64,000 nt of DNA from Cercophora sp. LCS_1 (lineage: Eukaryota; Ascomycota; Sordariomycetes; Sordariales; Lasiosphaeriaceae), in assembly GCA_036250225.1 (NCBI GenBank), contig JAPZLL010000034.1, forward strand, positions 229,423-293,422, given 5' to 3'. A model generated the notes under the pieces. It saw only the letters and a list, made by a program, of their open reading frames with translations, searched no databases and was not told the origin of the DNA. Below, piece by piece: positions 47,597 to 60,530 of the stretch (its first letter is position 1; each line of letters opens with the position of its first letter). Made by a program: the position numbers and the translations under genes.

Positions 47597-48727
47597 GGGA
47601 CCAGCGGTTGTGTCCGGTTCGGTTGCGGTGGACGGACGACATGATTACGAACGACTAAGGAGTTGAGAATATGCTTGTCTGGATTCCGCGTTTATAACAG
47701 CTCTAATTTTACATTTGGGGGTCGGTTGAATTGGCGTGCCATGCTGGCCCGACTTACCTACTCAGAGGTCTTCGGTTTGGGGCTTGTTCTGGAGATGGGG
47801 GTCTTTGAGGCAAGGGTTGGTTTTGGGTTGGCGGCTCTCAGAACTTTGGCACACCATCCAAATGCCGGTTTAGGCGGGTGTGTTAGTTTAGCGGTTAGTT
47901 TGAGCTTGCTAAACATAGATACTGTTGAGGTAGCACGTTCTTGTCGTGTCGTGGCGGCTGCGCTGGTGGGAGAAACGTTCCCGTTATAAGAGCCTCTAGC
48001 TGAGCACTGGAGACCCTATCTCACGTCTCAATCGGCAAGACCTGCAAGTATTCATGACGGCGAAGCAGTTTCCGCTTGGTATATCCTTCTGCCACCGCTA
48101 TCTCACGATCCTACTCACCCTGAACCGACATTAGCCTCCGTCGTAAGCCCCCCTCCGGCTTGCTCCGCCCCTGTTTTGTAAGACAGAAAAAGGAAAGCCT
48201 GACCTCATCATCCGGAGGCCGGCACACAGCTGCTGGCTTGCAGATACCCGGGTTGTGGCGGTCGTGTGCTATTTACAAGGGTGCCACCAGTGTATGGGCA
48301 GCGGAAAATGTGTGCACTAATACATAAAGCGCAATGGGAAAATGAAAAAAAGAAGTGAACATGAGAAGTTGACGCAGTTTTCGTCACCAAGTTATCTGTT
48401 TTTCTCTCAACGTTCCGCTCCCGGTATAGGCAGATGTTGGGGATCTCGGCAAACATGTAAGTCGTCCTTCTCCTTGCCTCGTCAAAAAAGATCCTGGTAT
48501 ATACGGGTCTGCCGGCCTGACCCCAAAGCCGGACAGAAAAAGATGCCCGCGGATGCAAAAAGCTTGAGCATGATGGGCTCCGTAGCCGTAAATGAGTGGG
48601 CCGAGGTTGCGAACAATGAGTGAACCGGCGTCGCTTATCTGAGCGCGCGCTTCCCAAGACGCCAAAGATGCAAGATGCGCGCAGAATCGAAGTCTATGAA
48701 TGATGTTCAGACCGTGGTTGCGATTTC
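47597..48727. other. Convergent 3' region
   Basis: About 1.1 kb between the stop codons of the unrecognised protein gene and palI. Nothing further recognised. Confidence 0.45.
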
Positions 48728-50813
48728 TCACATCCCGTAGCCTCCTCTTCTCCTTGGTGGAGTTCCCCGGGTGGGCAGCTCAAAATCTGGGTTCGAGCTC
48801 AGGATGTCGGTGGGACGCCGTGGCGGCCTACCAACCCCAAGGTTGGTTGGCATTGGTGGTGGCTGCCACCGTGGGTTGATCCCTCGCTGCGAGATCGAGG
48901 TGAATGTCGACTGTTCAGATTCTGCCGGGCTGCGCGGGCCTTGAGGGGTGTCCTCGGGGATATCCTCGAAAGTGTTAGTTGTCTGAATAGGGGGAGGTGT
49001 CGGTTTCTGAGGCACACCTGGTTCTGCGAAGCGGGGGTCTACGTCTTCGTAATAGTCGGCGGCCGCCGGCGCGGGCTGAGGGCTCCCGCGGGTTTGGGGG
49101 AGCTCTGCCGGACGGGCAGGAACATTCAAGGGTGACGGGACGCCCGGCGAGTTCCTCCCTGGCCCCTGATTCCACCCTTGCCTGGGCGGTACGTACTGGC
49201 CTCTGTCGAAGTGTCAGTGAGCGGTTGAAGAAACGCGTGCAGTCGTAACTTACTCGTCTTGGCTATATGTGCTGGCTGATGTTCTTGCTTGTTGCAAAGC
49301 CAACATGCCAGCAACGTCGGCGTCACTATCGCGAATCCCATACGGCTGCTGGCCTCCTGCACCTGCGTCCATTTCTACAGGCGGTCGATGGGCGACGCCA
49401 TCATCGATACCGGGAAGAGGCGGGGGCGACTCAGCACGAGGGAGATCATTCTGCGGGTTGTACCCGCCATAACCTCCTTGGTTCCCGTAGCCTGGTGCAG
49501 ACGGCGGGCCGGGTGACTGCTGTCGAGCGCCGTAAGGACCCGCGGAAGGCCGCCGGTCATATGCACTGTCGTATGAGCCTTGGTTAACCTGGTAGTTGGG
49601 CGGCGGAGGTGTTCGGCCTCCTCTTCCTCCGAACCCACGGGTCGGGGGGCCATACCCTCCCCTACTGTTGATTGGCGCGCCGTAACCCCCTCGGGCAGGC
49701 TGTCCGTATCCCCCACGCGCGTTTGGCGGTGGAGCACCGTACCCGTTATAACCTCCTCTGCCGGGTCCGCCATATCCTCCGCGGCCACGATAACCATTCT
49801 GCGGCCCCCCACCTCGCCCTCTTCCATTCATGCTCTCGAACGAGGGGCCTCCCCTCATGCCGTACGCATCTTGCGGCGCCGCGGGATTTCCGTACTGGTC
49901 CCTCGAAGCAGGCGTGTTTGTCAGTGATCTTGCTATGCCATCGATAGGACTGGTCGACTGGTCGGTGACGAGGGTCGTTCCCGTCGGCGCGGTTTCCGAA
50001 GGGCTCCTGGAAGTAAGAGGGATACGCTCATCGCTGCTCCGATCATCCTTCTTCTCGTAGGTAGCGAACGAGGGAAGGCCGTCAGCTCCTCCGTTGCCGC
50101 CGCTTACCATAGGGACTGTTGGTTGTGTCACGGCTGTAGCCAGAGTAGATTGCTGAGCTTGTCGGTTATAAAAGTTCTCCCCGCTCATTTCGGCGTTTTG
50201 TGCAATGCGCTTCTTCCTCGCCTTTCTGCTCACCACGGTTCGTCGCATCGCGCATGAAATTAGGCCGCTGAGGGCTACCAGAATGGTTGCTGCAAGCACA
50301 ATGTACGAGCCCCAAGCCATGTGGGGGACGAAAAGAAGGACATCGATGAGGAAGCATAGCAGACAGCAGAGAAAGTCGACAAGTCCGACGATGAAGAGCA
50401 CGAGCAAGTATCTCGCCGAGTGAGAGGGGGAATGGAAATGAGCAATGACCGCCAAAACGAACATGGCCAAAGTCAAGAGGGCAGCCACGGGGTGCACGAT
50501 GAGGATGGCCGAAAGAGTTGCTCGAGTCGCCGTGGGGAGGTTGAAATCATCGGGCTCAGCTGGAGCGAAGCCTGCAATGCGTTTTAGTAAAGCTCCTGCC
50601 TACTCAGGCCAGACGGTTGGACTCACGGGGGTCGTAGCCGATTTCTATGGGACTGCAGACGCCATCTTTGCAGAATCCAAAGACGCCAAAACTGGCACCT
50701 TCAAAGCTGCCGAGCGGTACGGCCTCGATAATCGGGGTGGACAGAACGGCGAGCAAGAGCAACGCGAATGCAGCGAATAGCAGCACCGCTAGGGGTGTCG
50801 CGGGGCGCAACAT
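48728..50813 (-). CDS. palI: pH-response regulator palI / Rim9
   Basis: Three exons (50813-50627, 50571-49254, 49202-48728) give 659 residues. The N terminus is the typical SUR7/PalI module: MLRPATPLAVLLFAAFALLL as first membrane span, an extracellular loop with the FGVFGFC-x4-C pattern (VFGFCKDGVC) and IEIGYDP. Three more spans follow at about residues 85-180 (PVAALLTLAMFVLAVIAHFH, LLVLFIVGLVDFLCCLLCFL, SYIVLAATILVALSGLISCA). The cytosolic tail of about 480 residues is disordered, with GGYG/RGGYG repeats near 300-390 and proline-rich ends. PalI/Rim9 assists the alkaline-pH receptor PalH/Rim21 at the plasma membrane, upstream of PacC processing. In frame, the third exon starts one base inside a GACAGAG acceptor region; the GACAG site keeps frame. 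Confidence 0.93.
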
Positions 50814-53613
50814 GACGACTTGTAGCTCTCGAGAGCTCGGCGGTGAGACGGAGGGATCGCGGAATTGCCGGCGTCGTCAAGACGCGGCGGTTCGAAGAAG
50901 ACCTCGATACCGTCCAAGAGTTGCGGGCAAGCTGGCTCGGAAGCTTTACTGCGACGTTCGAAGCCGATTGCGGGAAACAGCGTTCGAGGTGATCGTCGGG
51001 GACATGGGAGCGGGCGAGGGAAAACGAGTGTCGTCGACGCAGAATTGCGCGCTGGATTGTCGTGGTGTATTGATCGACCGCTCAGGAAATGAGGTGTTGT
51101 CGCGAGCCTGACTGGCGAGGTCTCGAGAAGAGTGGTTGAGTGTTCCGACCAGCGTTCTCCCTAGCGACGACTACCAGGCAAAATCCGTATTCTTGTCGAT
51201 GGCAATTGTTGCCAGTGTCGCGTCTCGGGCAATCGAGTGTTCCCAGTAAGGGAGGGACAGCGGGAAAGACTGAGCGTTCGCCCGCGATTGCGATGCGATG
51301 CAATGGCAAGGCGACACCCAGCGAGATGAGCACGCACGAGAGACGGGCGGGATTGGATCGAGGAGCCCCAGCGTGGGTGGGGTGGGGACGCCCCAGACCA
51401 GCGGCCTTGCTCGTGCGCTAGCGTGCTTCTTGGCACTGGCTTCGCTTCTTGCTTCCAGAGGCCGGGGCCACATCAAGCCTTGAAAAAGCCTGGCTTCCTT
51501 CGACCGCCATGTCGTGGAGGGAAATTCAAAAAGACGCTCATTCTGATCTTTCTCAACCTTCGCTTCAGTCCACACATGAGGATGAAGGACCGGTCTTTTG
51601 CCCTCTGTTTTATCACTCCCACCCCTGTGTCTCGGCCCATTCCCTCCTGGTGTCTCCACGCTCAGATCTCAGATAAGCAGCCTGACTCTCCGACGCGGGG
51701 AGACAATGACGGCGGAGGGCAGTGCCCTGGCATTGGCAGCATTGCAGCAGCATGCTGCTTCTCGAATCCAAGTCCGCAACCCCCCCCCCCCCCTGCGCCG
51801 CTGCCGCAAGAGCCATGCCTCGCCAACCCGTCAGTCTGGCGACCACGGAACAGAGGACCAATAACGGCTACCACAGGCGATGGCGACGTTCGCTTCTGCA
51901 TGCTACGCTGGTTGGAGAAGGCCGCCCTCCATCAGGACTCGGAAAAGCCCAACAGCTGCTCAATCGAGCCTGGCTTCGCTGCAACCCGCGGATGCAACCG
52001 AGTTCCCACCAATCCGTCGGCGCCGTGGACAAAACTTCCGGTTTTTACACACCCAGCCCCTTCAGCCGGCTCGACGCTTGCTGGAGCCGGCTCCCTCGTC
52101 CGCCCCAAGTGGGATGTGCCCAGCAGCCTGTTCCCCATTCATGTTTCCCGGAACACCGTCCAGAGAGTTTGCTGGTCTATCTATATCCAGGACAGCCAAG
52201 GCCTCTTGCATCACAGGTGCAGAGGGCTGTGGTCAAGATCAGCGCGGTGTCCAGTAATTGGATGAGAAGCCGCAATGCTGACGCAGCTCAAGTGTCTCGA
52301 GCCAGCCGTGGCCGATGCCACCTCGGCCTTCCAAGCGGCTGCCAGAATAGACAGGTAGACGATGTAAAGCGAGGAAGTGACCCTCGCATCGAACCGGTCG
52401 TACCGCAGTACTAGTGTGCTTGGTGTTATTACCCGCGGCGGTCTCGTCAATCTCCCGCCTGTCTGCTCGATCCCTTTGACGGCTCATGAATATCAGGCGA
52501 CATGCATGTACTGGGACGTCGCCGTTCATTTGCGATGCCCAACGTCGCCGGATATTAGCCCATATCAAGGTGCATGCCCGCACCGTCCAGGAGCAAACAA
52601 GCCGGCGTTTGCGGTTGCACCAGGGCCGTCTGATGTCGACACATTGGGAGCAAAATACCGCGATCGCAGCTAGACGAGGATCATCCGTCAAGTAGCATTT
52701 AATGTACTTGAAGGAGAGCGAAATCATGCATCCCTTTCTTCGGAACGTCCGCAGCCCGGTCTTGCCCGTGGGGCCAACGACGTCAAGTGGTTTCTGGGCG
52801 GTAGGACGGAACGCTTGCCGTCACAGAAATCTGGCACCAGTCGAGGTATTGCGCTATCTTGGTTTCAGCAAGCCCCAACCTCTGTCAACCAGACCCACTG
52901 GTTCGGGGCACATACATACCAAGGGTCTGGGCTCGACGCAAAGGGCTCCATAACGCTTGGCCGGATTCTTAACAAGCTTTTCGTCATCCGCTGGCGTTTG
53001 CGGTTTACGGGGCGTGGGCCTCGGGATCGTGGGACGGATAGTGCAGCGAAGCAGGTCTGTTGGCAGGGCCGCGGCCAAGCGAACAACGCTGTCTTCAATA
53101 CTCTGCTCGTCTCAGAACCTGCCACAGGGCAGGGTAGCGAAACAAAGCACCTACCGGCGTGCTCTGTGACGGGTAACCTTTTTAGAACATCGCGGGGCAC
53201 CAGAACTTGTCAGAGTTATTTTTGCTCTGCCAATGCTAACCTAGCGGGTGCAGACAACAATCCTGACAACAAACCGCAGACCAACAAATTTGCTGAAAAT
53301 TCCTATAGAAGAATGGACTCGCCCAGCATTTCATCACGAAGGATACCGCGAGTATCCTTGTTGAAGACAGTTAAGACCATGTAAAACAACCGGATTCAAA
53401 GTGCAGGTTATTTTGTCCCCAACTTGACTACAATCCGAGTCCGGGACAGAGTAAACGACCCATCGAAGTCTTGAGATTTCAAGTCCATTTCTCGATGAGG
53501 CGTTAAATACAACTCATAGGTCTTCTAGCACAATTCGGAGGCCTCGAGTATTTTACCACAGCCATCTTCGGCAACAGCTGTCTCTCAGACTGCAAACTGC
53601 ACTCCTCTTCACC
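50814..53613. other. Long intergenic region (2.8 kb)
   Basis: The interval lies between two minus-strand genes, with the palI promoter at its left end. Several frames of 100-280 residues overlap on different strands (for example 51423-52265 plus), but they are rich in Cys, Pro and Arg, lack domains and look like chance frames. A run of 14 C lies at 51780-51793. Confidence 0.45.
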
Positions 53614-54621
53614 TCATCTGACCGTGTAAACACCAGTCGAAACGGCGTGGTACCCCTTCTTCCCAACCTTGAACGTCAACTGACTCCTCCACTCCTCCCC
53701 GGCCCTGAGCCGCTCAACCGTCTTCTCAAATGTATATTCCGGTTTCCACCCAAGCTCCCTGAGCGCCTTGCTGGAGTCATACACTCGATCAATCCTATCC
53801 AAAAACTTCCACCCCCTTTGCCCAAAGACCTCCTCCACCCCCGGCACCGTGTCCTTGATCACACCAGCAGCATCCGCATCCAACCTCTGGAGCGTCCCGC
53901 CATCCCTCCTAACAGGTGGCGGCGCGCTAATGATATACCTCCCCCACCCAATCTCCGCCGCCTTGCTCGTTGCGCGCACACACGCGCTCACCACGTCGGC
54001 GATATCAACCCGCCGATAGGCCAGCTCGCACACCTTGAGGTTCTCGTCATCCATGGCGCTGCGCCGGTCCTCGTCATCGTCGGCCTCGGGGAAGAAGCGG
54101 CTCGTCCGCAGCACGAGGATCGGCAGCTTGGTCTGCTTGTGGAGCAGGTAGCAGATATCTTCGGCGGCGATCTTGGTTGCGCCGTAAATGTTTTTGGGCC
54201 GGGGAACCACGTGCTCGTCGATCCAGGCGGCGGGGGACCCCGGGGCGGGGCTCAGGGCGGAGCCGAAGGACGAGGTGGTGGAGATGAAGACGAAGGATTG
54301 CGGAGGCGTGGGGAGCGCCGTGGCGGCTTCAAGGAGGTGGAGCGTGCCGGAGATGTTGGTGTTGATGAAGGCTGATTTGGGGTGCGATGCGACGTGCGGC
54401 TTGTGAAGCGTGGCCGAGTGGATGATGTGGGCGATGTCTGGGTTGGAGGCGAAGAGAGCGGCGACTTGCGCAGGGGAGGTGATGTCGCAGATGTGGTGGG
54501 TTGTTGGGGAGGGCAGGATGTCGATGCCTAGGGGTTGGAAGCCGTAGGAAGGGAGGGAGAGGACGAGGGCGGCGCCGAGGTGGCCTGAGGAGCCCGTGAC
54601 GAGGATGGTGGGTGTTGACAT
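53614..54621 (-). CDS. NAD-dependent epimerase/dehydratase (extended SDR)
   Basis: A single exon of 335 residues. The N terminus is a Rossmann fold with the nucleotide motif G-x2-G-x2-G (TGSSGHLGAALV, residues 9-20), followed by a short-chain-dehydrogenase order: acidic residue at the end of strand 2 (GIDILPS), IIHSATLHKPH, then the catalytic YGATK (Y-x3-K) near residue 152 with an upstream serine (FISTTSSFGS). The C-terminal substrate domain has LRTSRFFPEADDDEDRRSAM and RRVDIADVVSA. These proteins act on nucleotide sugars or small carbonyl compounds with NAD(P); the specific substrate cannot be read from the sequence. Length matches the extended SDR class. A run of codons for Ala/Pro keeps the opposite strand open; that frame is a shadow. 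Confidence 0.9.
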   Translation of the reverse strand: MSTPTILVTGSSGHLGAALVLSLPSYGFQPLGIDILPSPTTHHICDITSPAQVAALFASNPDIAHIIHSATLHKPHVASHPKSAFINTNISGTLHLLEAATALPTPPQSFVFISTTSSFGSALSPAPGSPAAWIDEHVVPRPKNIYGATKIAAEDICYLLHKQTKLPILVLRTSRFFPEADDDEDRRSAMDDENLKVCELAYRRVDIADVVSACVRATSKAAEIGWGRYIISAPPPVRRDGGTLQRLDADAAGVIKDTVPGVEEVFGQRGWKFLDRIDRVYDSSKALRELGWKPEYTFEKTVERLRAGEEWRSQLTFKVGKKGYHAVSTGVYTVR

Positions 54622-55514
54622 GGTGGTTAGATCCGATGTTGGAGACGGAAAAGATGGTTGTCCGTCTCTCCAATGAAGGCTTCCAAACGATTGGATCTTA
54701 TCCTTTCGGCGGTATCGCGAGGAATACTACCTACCCTTGGTCGTGAGTCACGCCGGTCCGTACCTGCATATCCACTCAAGTATAGAAGGGCGCAGCAGTG
54801 TCTCCAAGTCTTGGTAGTCCGCATCTCGATCCTCTTTGGGTGTGAAGTTCAAGAATGACCCCGGCCCCGTTCTTGGAACCAAGCCAGGCCGCTTCCAGAA
54901 GGTATCGCAGGTATGTTCACACCATATGCAGGCCCCGCCGTCTGGAGAGCCTTGGTCGCAGGAGAGACGACCCGCTAGGTCTGGTTTAGAAAGCTCAACG
55001 CCTTGGTGTTGTGTCGCCTGGCTTGGCAACTGTCAACGGAGGCTGAAGCCACTGGGTTGGGTGAATCAATCTTCAGGCCCGGCTGAGATCCGACAGACCC
55101 CTGCCGCCGGCCGAGCCGATCCCCAGACGCAACGACGATGCACTCCGCCTGGATTTGTTGGGATGTGGACCAGATGCACGGGCAAGTTTGCGGTTGCGAT
55201 GCAACAGGGCTACAAAACATGGAGCTGAGAGGGCAAAGTGAGCGGAAGAAATCAGCCCCTGCTTCGGCCTGTCGGACTCTAAACCCCGACCCCGAGGCCA
55301 TTCGGTGTTTGAGCGGCACAAAGCGGGCCCGGACACCTGCCTGGCCCTTGCAGCAGTCGTCATTGCCCGCTGTCGTCCGAATTTATTTCTCGCCCTCCGC
55401 CCCTTTCCTCCCGCGGTCGAACTCCAAACGGGCAACGTCAATGGACAAGAGGGCCAGGAATCTCTAGTCTTCCAGAGACTTCCGCCTCAACACCTTCATC
55501 CCAACGCAGCGACC
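54622..55514. other. Divergent promoter region, SDR / MCP2
   Basis: About 890 bases between divergent start codons. The part at 55380-55420 is pyrimidine-rich before the MCP2 start. No other gene is supported. Confidence 0.45.
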
Positions 55515-57611
55515 ATGCTGCGCCAATTCGCCGGCGGCGCGACTCGGCGATCTCCCACCTCGTCCGTCCCCTCGATGACATCGCTCCCACGATGCGCCAC
55601 CCTCCGATCTCCCTGTCTGCACCGAGCACCCGCAAACCCCCCCTTCCGCCGAACTCTCTCAACCCACTCTGCCGGTCCCTTCGAGCCCCTCCGACCACCG
55701 ACGCCGGCGTCCCTCGGCGCACCACGCGCAGCCCGCAGCTTCGACCGAACTCGTCGATGGGCGCGGCGGCTGCTTATCCTCTCCGCTGTTCTCGGGACTG
55801 GCTATCTCGTCGACAGACAAGTCTACGCCTCGGGAATCGCCCGCTCCCTGCGCACCTTTGGCCTCGGTTTTCTCGTCGCGTTAGATTATAAGATCAACTT
55901 CCGCCCCGAGCCTCTGCCCCTCATCGGAAGCCCAGGCGGGGTGCAAGAACTCCACCGTCGAAATGCGGAACGGCTATTCGGCCTCTTGATTCATAATGGA
56001 GGGCTGTATCTCAAGATCGGCCAGGCCATCGCCATGCAGAGCGCCGTGCTGCCGCCCGAGTTCCAGAAGATGTTCGCGCGCATGTTTGACGACGCTCCGC
56101 AGGATACGTGGGAGGCGGTTGAGAAGGTGATACGAGACGATTTTGGGGGGAGGAGCGTCGAGGAGGTGTTTGGCGTGAGTTTCGGCGGGGAGGAAGGCAA
56201 AGGCGTGATGGAGAGGACGGCACGGGCAAGCGCCTCGGTTGCGCAAGTTCATTGGGCGAGGCTGCCGGACGGGAGAGAGGTTGCTGTCAAGATCCAGAAG
56301 CCGGAGATCAAAAAGCAGATCCGATGGGACCTGTGGGCTTTCAAGTGAGTTTTGACCGGCACGAGAGGCTTCCATGTGTGCTGACTGTGTAGGACGGTGA
56401 CGAAGGTGTACACTTGGTGGTTCGACCTCCCGCTGTATAGTCTTGTGCCTTTTATCACCGAGAGGCTCGAGCTGGAGACGGACTTTGAGAATGAGGCGAA
56501 GAATTCGGAGACCATGCGGGAGCTTATCAACAACGAGCCGAGCCTCAAGGGGAGAGTCTATGTGCCGCCGGTGTACCCTGAGCTGAGCTCTAAGCGCGTG
56601 CTTACGACCGAATGGATCGAGGGTGTCAGATTGTGGGACAAGGAGGCTCTCACGGGCCCGTGGCTTGGAGGCTACGGGAAACCGTCGGCTGGCGTTCACG
56701 GCGCGTTGCTGGTCGCTCCGGACATGAGCGCGATGCACCGAGAGCTTCGTGAGAACCCATACAGCCAGTTCCTCAAACCAGAGCGAGCTGAGTGGAAGGG
56801 ACGCCGTGGCAAGGGCGGCCTTGGCCTCTCCACGAAGGACGTGATGTCAACCATGGTCGATCTCTTCTCGGCCCAAATCTTCAAATGGGGCGTCGTCCAC
56901 TGCGATCCCCATCCGGGCAACATCTTCATCCGCCGCCTTCCCAATGGCAAACCCGAACTGGTCCTGATCGACCACGGCCTCTACGTCTACATGAGCGACA
57001 AGTTCCGCCACCAGTACGGCGTGTTCTGGAAATCGCTCATGACCTTTGACAACAAACGCATCGCAGAGATCACCAGTGAGTGGGGCATCAAAGCGGCCGA
57101 CCTCTTTGCCTCGGCGACGCTCATGCGTCCGTACGAAGGCGGGGATGGTGAATTCAAGAACCAGATGCTTGGCCATCTCGACAAGAAGATGACCCCGTCA
57201 GAGCGCCACTACGAGATGCAAAAGAGGATGAAGCAGGGCATCCGCGAGATCCTAGCAGACGAGGACAAGTGGCCCCAGGAGCTCATCTTCATCGGACGGA
57301 ACATGAGGATTGTGCAGGGAAACAATCAATATCTCGGCTCACCAGTGAATAGGATCAAGATGATGGGCGAGTGGGCGAGCCGGAGTCTGTACGAGGATCC
57401 TCACCTGCCCCTGCGCGAGAGGGTGGCGCACATGTGGCGGCATTTGCTGTTCAAGACGGTGCTGACCCTGACGGACGTTGCCTTTTACTTTTTCAAGTTG
57501 AGACAGTGGCTCGGCAGAGGCAAGGGGATGGAGGATGAGATAGAGGCGAGAATGAAGGATGCGGCCAAGGAGTTTGGGATAGAGCTTCAGCATGAGGTAT
57601 TCGAGGGTTGA
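55515..57611 (+). CDS. MCP2/ADCK1-like mitochondrial UbiB-family protein
   Basis: Two exons (55515-56344 and 56393-57611) give 682 residues. The N terminus is Arg/Ser-rich without early acidic residues (mitochondrial presequence), and one membrane span follows at about 86-100 (LLILSAVLGTGYLVD). The atypical-kinase fold carries the UbiB hallmarks: KIGQ at 167-170, VAVK with Lys259, the Glu-rich helix ETDFENEAKNSE near 305, HCDPHPGN at 446-453 and LIDHG (in place of DFG) at 468-472. This group (yeast Mcp2, human ADCK1) sits in the inner membrane and affects phospholipid and coenzyme Q homeostasis; Mcp2 suppresses loss of the ER-mitochondria tether ERMES. The start at 55515 gives the best presequence; the frame is open upstream to 55305 without support. 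An insert (about 365-415) is present between kinase lobes. Confidence 0.9.
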
Positions 57612-58342
57612 CGGAGGCGTCGTTGGAAGAGCTGGTTTGGCTTGGCTGTATGATATCATTGCCGCTAGACGGATACCCCACCGCATGTTTATGTGTGTAT
57701 TGGTTAGACGGCGTTAGAGTGGGATGGGGTAGGGTCACTGCATAGAGTCGTCTTCGCTCAAGCCTCAACACGTAACGGATCATATATCATGGCCGCGATT
57801 TGATGGCCCATCAACATCGAGACTCGCATCTGGTCGAGGCCGCTTCGATGCTGGAAGACGTCGGCCACGGGCTTGAAGCTCATCGATGCTTCCGCTTCCG
57901 TTGATGGCTGCTGCAAACTGATTTACCAGGTCGGACACCCCATCCTGCTCTGCGTCACCAGGAGTAGATGCGGAACCTGCTTGCGCATCGCGGCGTCGAG
58001 CCGAGTGGCGCCGCCGAGCATTCCGATCATGGCGACGCGGTCACACCTCACCGACTAGCACGGCTCCATTTAGTATTTGGACGAGTGGGTGTGAAGAACC
58101 GTTTACAAAGCGAGCACGACCGACCAAGGGGGAGTGGCTCGGCGAATGGCACTGTTGCATTTGAACGAACAACGGGCCGGGTATGCATGCATGCGCTGAA
58201 AGACGCCGAGAAGGTTTGACGACTGACAGTCTCAGACAGCAAGCAACAGGAGGAGACGGTTATTTACTACCATACTTGGCATTTGAATGCCCCCAGATGC
58301 GCGACCTATCCTCGTCCAGGTGATACCGCAGATTGACTGTCA
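57612..58342. other. Convergent 3' region
   Basis: About 730 bases between the stop codons of MCP2 and the nuclease-like gene. Nothing recognised. Confidence 0.45.
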
Positions 58343-59796
58343 TCACTCCAAGTTCCGTCCCCTCCGGTTTCTGCCAGCTGCTCTGTTGGGGCTCGCTGCG
58401 AGCCTTGCCGATCGTCGAGGCGCACTGGCCAAATCCCGTGGCCGAAGAATCGGGTTTGAGCTGTGCCATGCCCTGTCTCCCTCGCTTTGCGTGCTGGGCT
58501 CTGATGCTACATCCTCCTCAGAGTCCAAAACCTCGTCAGAACTGGAATCTCTGTCCTGCTGTACGCCTGCTGCCTCTGGCTCGACATCAGACCGACGTGC
58601 CCTTGCATTCGCGCCCTGTATCGACTCATTGCGGTGGCGTTGCGCCAAATCTCTCACGTTTCTGAAAGCCTTGATGCTGGCAACGCAAGTCTCAAGGTCG
58701 CTTGTCAGAGCATAGGATTTAACCTGGGTCATGTGGTACTCTGGCTGTCCCTCTGGGTCGGTCGGCGCCCTGACGTGGTGAGCATACAGCTGGAGCGTGC
58801 CCGTCCCGGCGTGGTAGGTCGAGCTGTAGGCGTAGGCATTGCCATCGTACATGGGCTCCTCCTCACCATAGTTCTGCAGGCTGTGCATGGCGCGGGCTCC
58901 ATGAGCCCCATCGTAGCAGGCCCGGCGCCGCACCACAATAGCACTGCCCCCTGGAGCCTTGACTTCGAGAAAGAAATTGGGTGCTACCGGGGCGCCGAAG
59001 TGTGCTGTGGGGACAATCGTCTCGCTCAAGTCGTCTCTCACGGACATGTCGACATTACCGTCGAAGAAATCCGGCACTGGTTTGACTGTACGGTTCCCAG
59101 TCATGGACTTGAAATTGGTGAATGGAAGACCGCCCTCGTTTGGAATGCTGTCGTCGTCACCGGTAATAATGGGAATTACCTTGCGCATGACCGTAGCTTC
59201 GGACTCCGTCCTGTTCTTTCTCCTAAAGTCTCGGAAAGCCGACTCAGGAAAGCGCGATGGCGAAAGAGAGGCTCTAGAAGCCAATAACTCCGACCGCACT
59301 TCGTCTATATTTCCAGGTTCAGGGGTCTGGCGGCCGTCCTCACGTTCGTATCCTTCAGGGTAGATATTGTGCTCAATCAGATGTCGCTCAAAATTATCGC
59401 TGTAAGCAGATGAACCCTTGGCTCTTGAGGTTCTAGTCGGCATCGTGCTTCCGCTGGAAGACGCTCCGTCTCCCGGTTCGGGGTACTAATAGCAATTAGT
59501 CAATGGTCGTCTTAGGTGCTGTGCGGCCGTACCCCTCGAAGATGGTCGAGGCCTGGACCGCCGCGACTTGCAAACTGGGCAAGATCCTTTGTGTACACCG
59601 CGGGTACTGGGGGCTTCAGCGCAGGTCGAGCTTTGTTCCGCCGGTCGAGCTCTCGCAATGCACGAGTTGTGAGCGAGACTTTGGGCAGGTCGTCCCAAAA
59701 CTCCGGAGGAAAGTTGGGAAGACGAGGTTTCTTCCTGGGACGGTGTGCTTGCGGACCGTCCGTGCCCGGTCTCTTTTGATTCTGCTGCGTCGCCAT
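58343..59796 (-). CDS. PD-(D/E)XK nuclease-like fungal protein 1
   Basis: Two exons (59796-59533 and 59485-58343) give 468 residues. Residues 1-88 are basic (NQKRPGTDGPQ, RPRKKPRLPNFPPEFWDDLP). After the linker, SSAYSDNFERHLIEHNIYPE introduces the core. A PD (226-227, in VPDFFDG) and an E-V-K (262-264, in NFFLEVKAPGGS) are 35 residues apart from D to E, the arrangement of a PD-(D/E)XK nuclease active site. Then come conserved-looking YDGAHGARAMHSLQNYGEEE and YDGNAYAYSSTYHAGTG ending in LYAHH. The C terminus (about 375-468) is acidic then basic and Ser-rich. I recall this as an uncharacterised family abundant in mould genomes (often labelled DUF7924); nuclease activity has not been shown to my knowledge. 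The gene borders a repeat island, and its short intron (GTACGG...CTAAT...TTAG) is intact, so it may be functional. Confidence 0.7.
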
Positions 59797-60530
59797 GAGG
59801 GGTGACTGAGGCCAGGAGGGGGCTCAGGGAGGTTCTAGAGGTTGCGCTCGACGGCCGTCTTTGAGTTGTGCCTCAGGAGGTTAGGGTAGGATTGAAAAAA
59901 TCAAGTCAAGAAGCCTGTGTATTGAAATTGGATTAAGGTTACAAAATTTTTTAAGGATCCAGGGGTGTTGAAGCCCTCTATTTATGTTCAAATGATGGTG
60001 GGACCATGACTGGAATGCAAATGGTGGCATGGCCTGCCGTGGATCCTTTGGAAATCTTTGCTTTACGCCGCTTTCGATTTCAAGCAAAAAATCCAAAAAA
60101 AATTTAAACAAGGAAACTACTATAAGCCGGTTGCGGTAACGTCCTTGAGCACTGCCTTCTTGCCGTGCTCCCTGGCGAGAAGCTTACTCTTGGTGCTCGT
60201 CTTCGTTGTGTTGTGTTGCAGTTTCCTTCAGCTCGTGGATGCAGTACCGCGGCACTTTCTTGTCAGCAGCGATGTATGGGTTGCTCGATGGGTGCGCATG
60301 CTTTGATGCCTGGCTGGTACGTGGGATCTTGATGTTTTGGCACGGACTTGTAGTGTTCTCGGGCGTGGTTTGAGATTCCGCTGAGGATAGTTGGAGATGG
60401 TAAAGGAGAAAGACGAGTAGTTTTGAGAAAATCTATCTCGTACGATCGAGGCAAACCTTATTGTCCGCGAAAACTTTATTGTAGGCCAAGGGCCTCGGAG
60501 CACTTGTAGAGTTTAGTTACGCGCTGGAAC
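59797..60530. other. A/T-rich region between nuclease-like gene 1 and the solo LTR
   Basis: Sequence from about 59880 to 60120 is clearly more A/T-rich than the rest of the window, with runs such as AAATTTTTTAAGG and AAAAAATTTAAAC. This is consistent with C-to-T decay by repeat-induced point mutation of an old repeat. No protein frame with recognisable domains. Confidence 0.4.

Noticed and set aside
51423..52414. Overlapping 230-280 residue frames between palI and the SDR gene
   Set aside because: Rich in Cys, Arg and Pro in several frames at once, no domain, includes a translated C homopolymer. Typical chance frames in GC-rich DNA.
52815..53384. 189-residue frame upstream of the SDR gene
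   Set aside because: No signal, domain or composition supporting coding; competing frames on the other strand are equally open.
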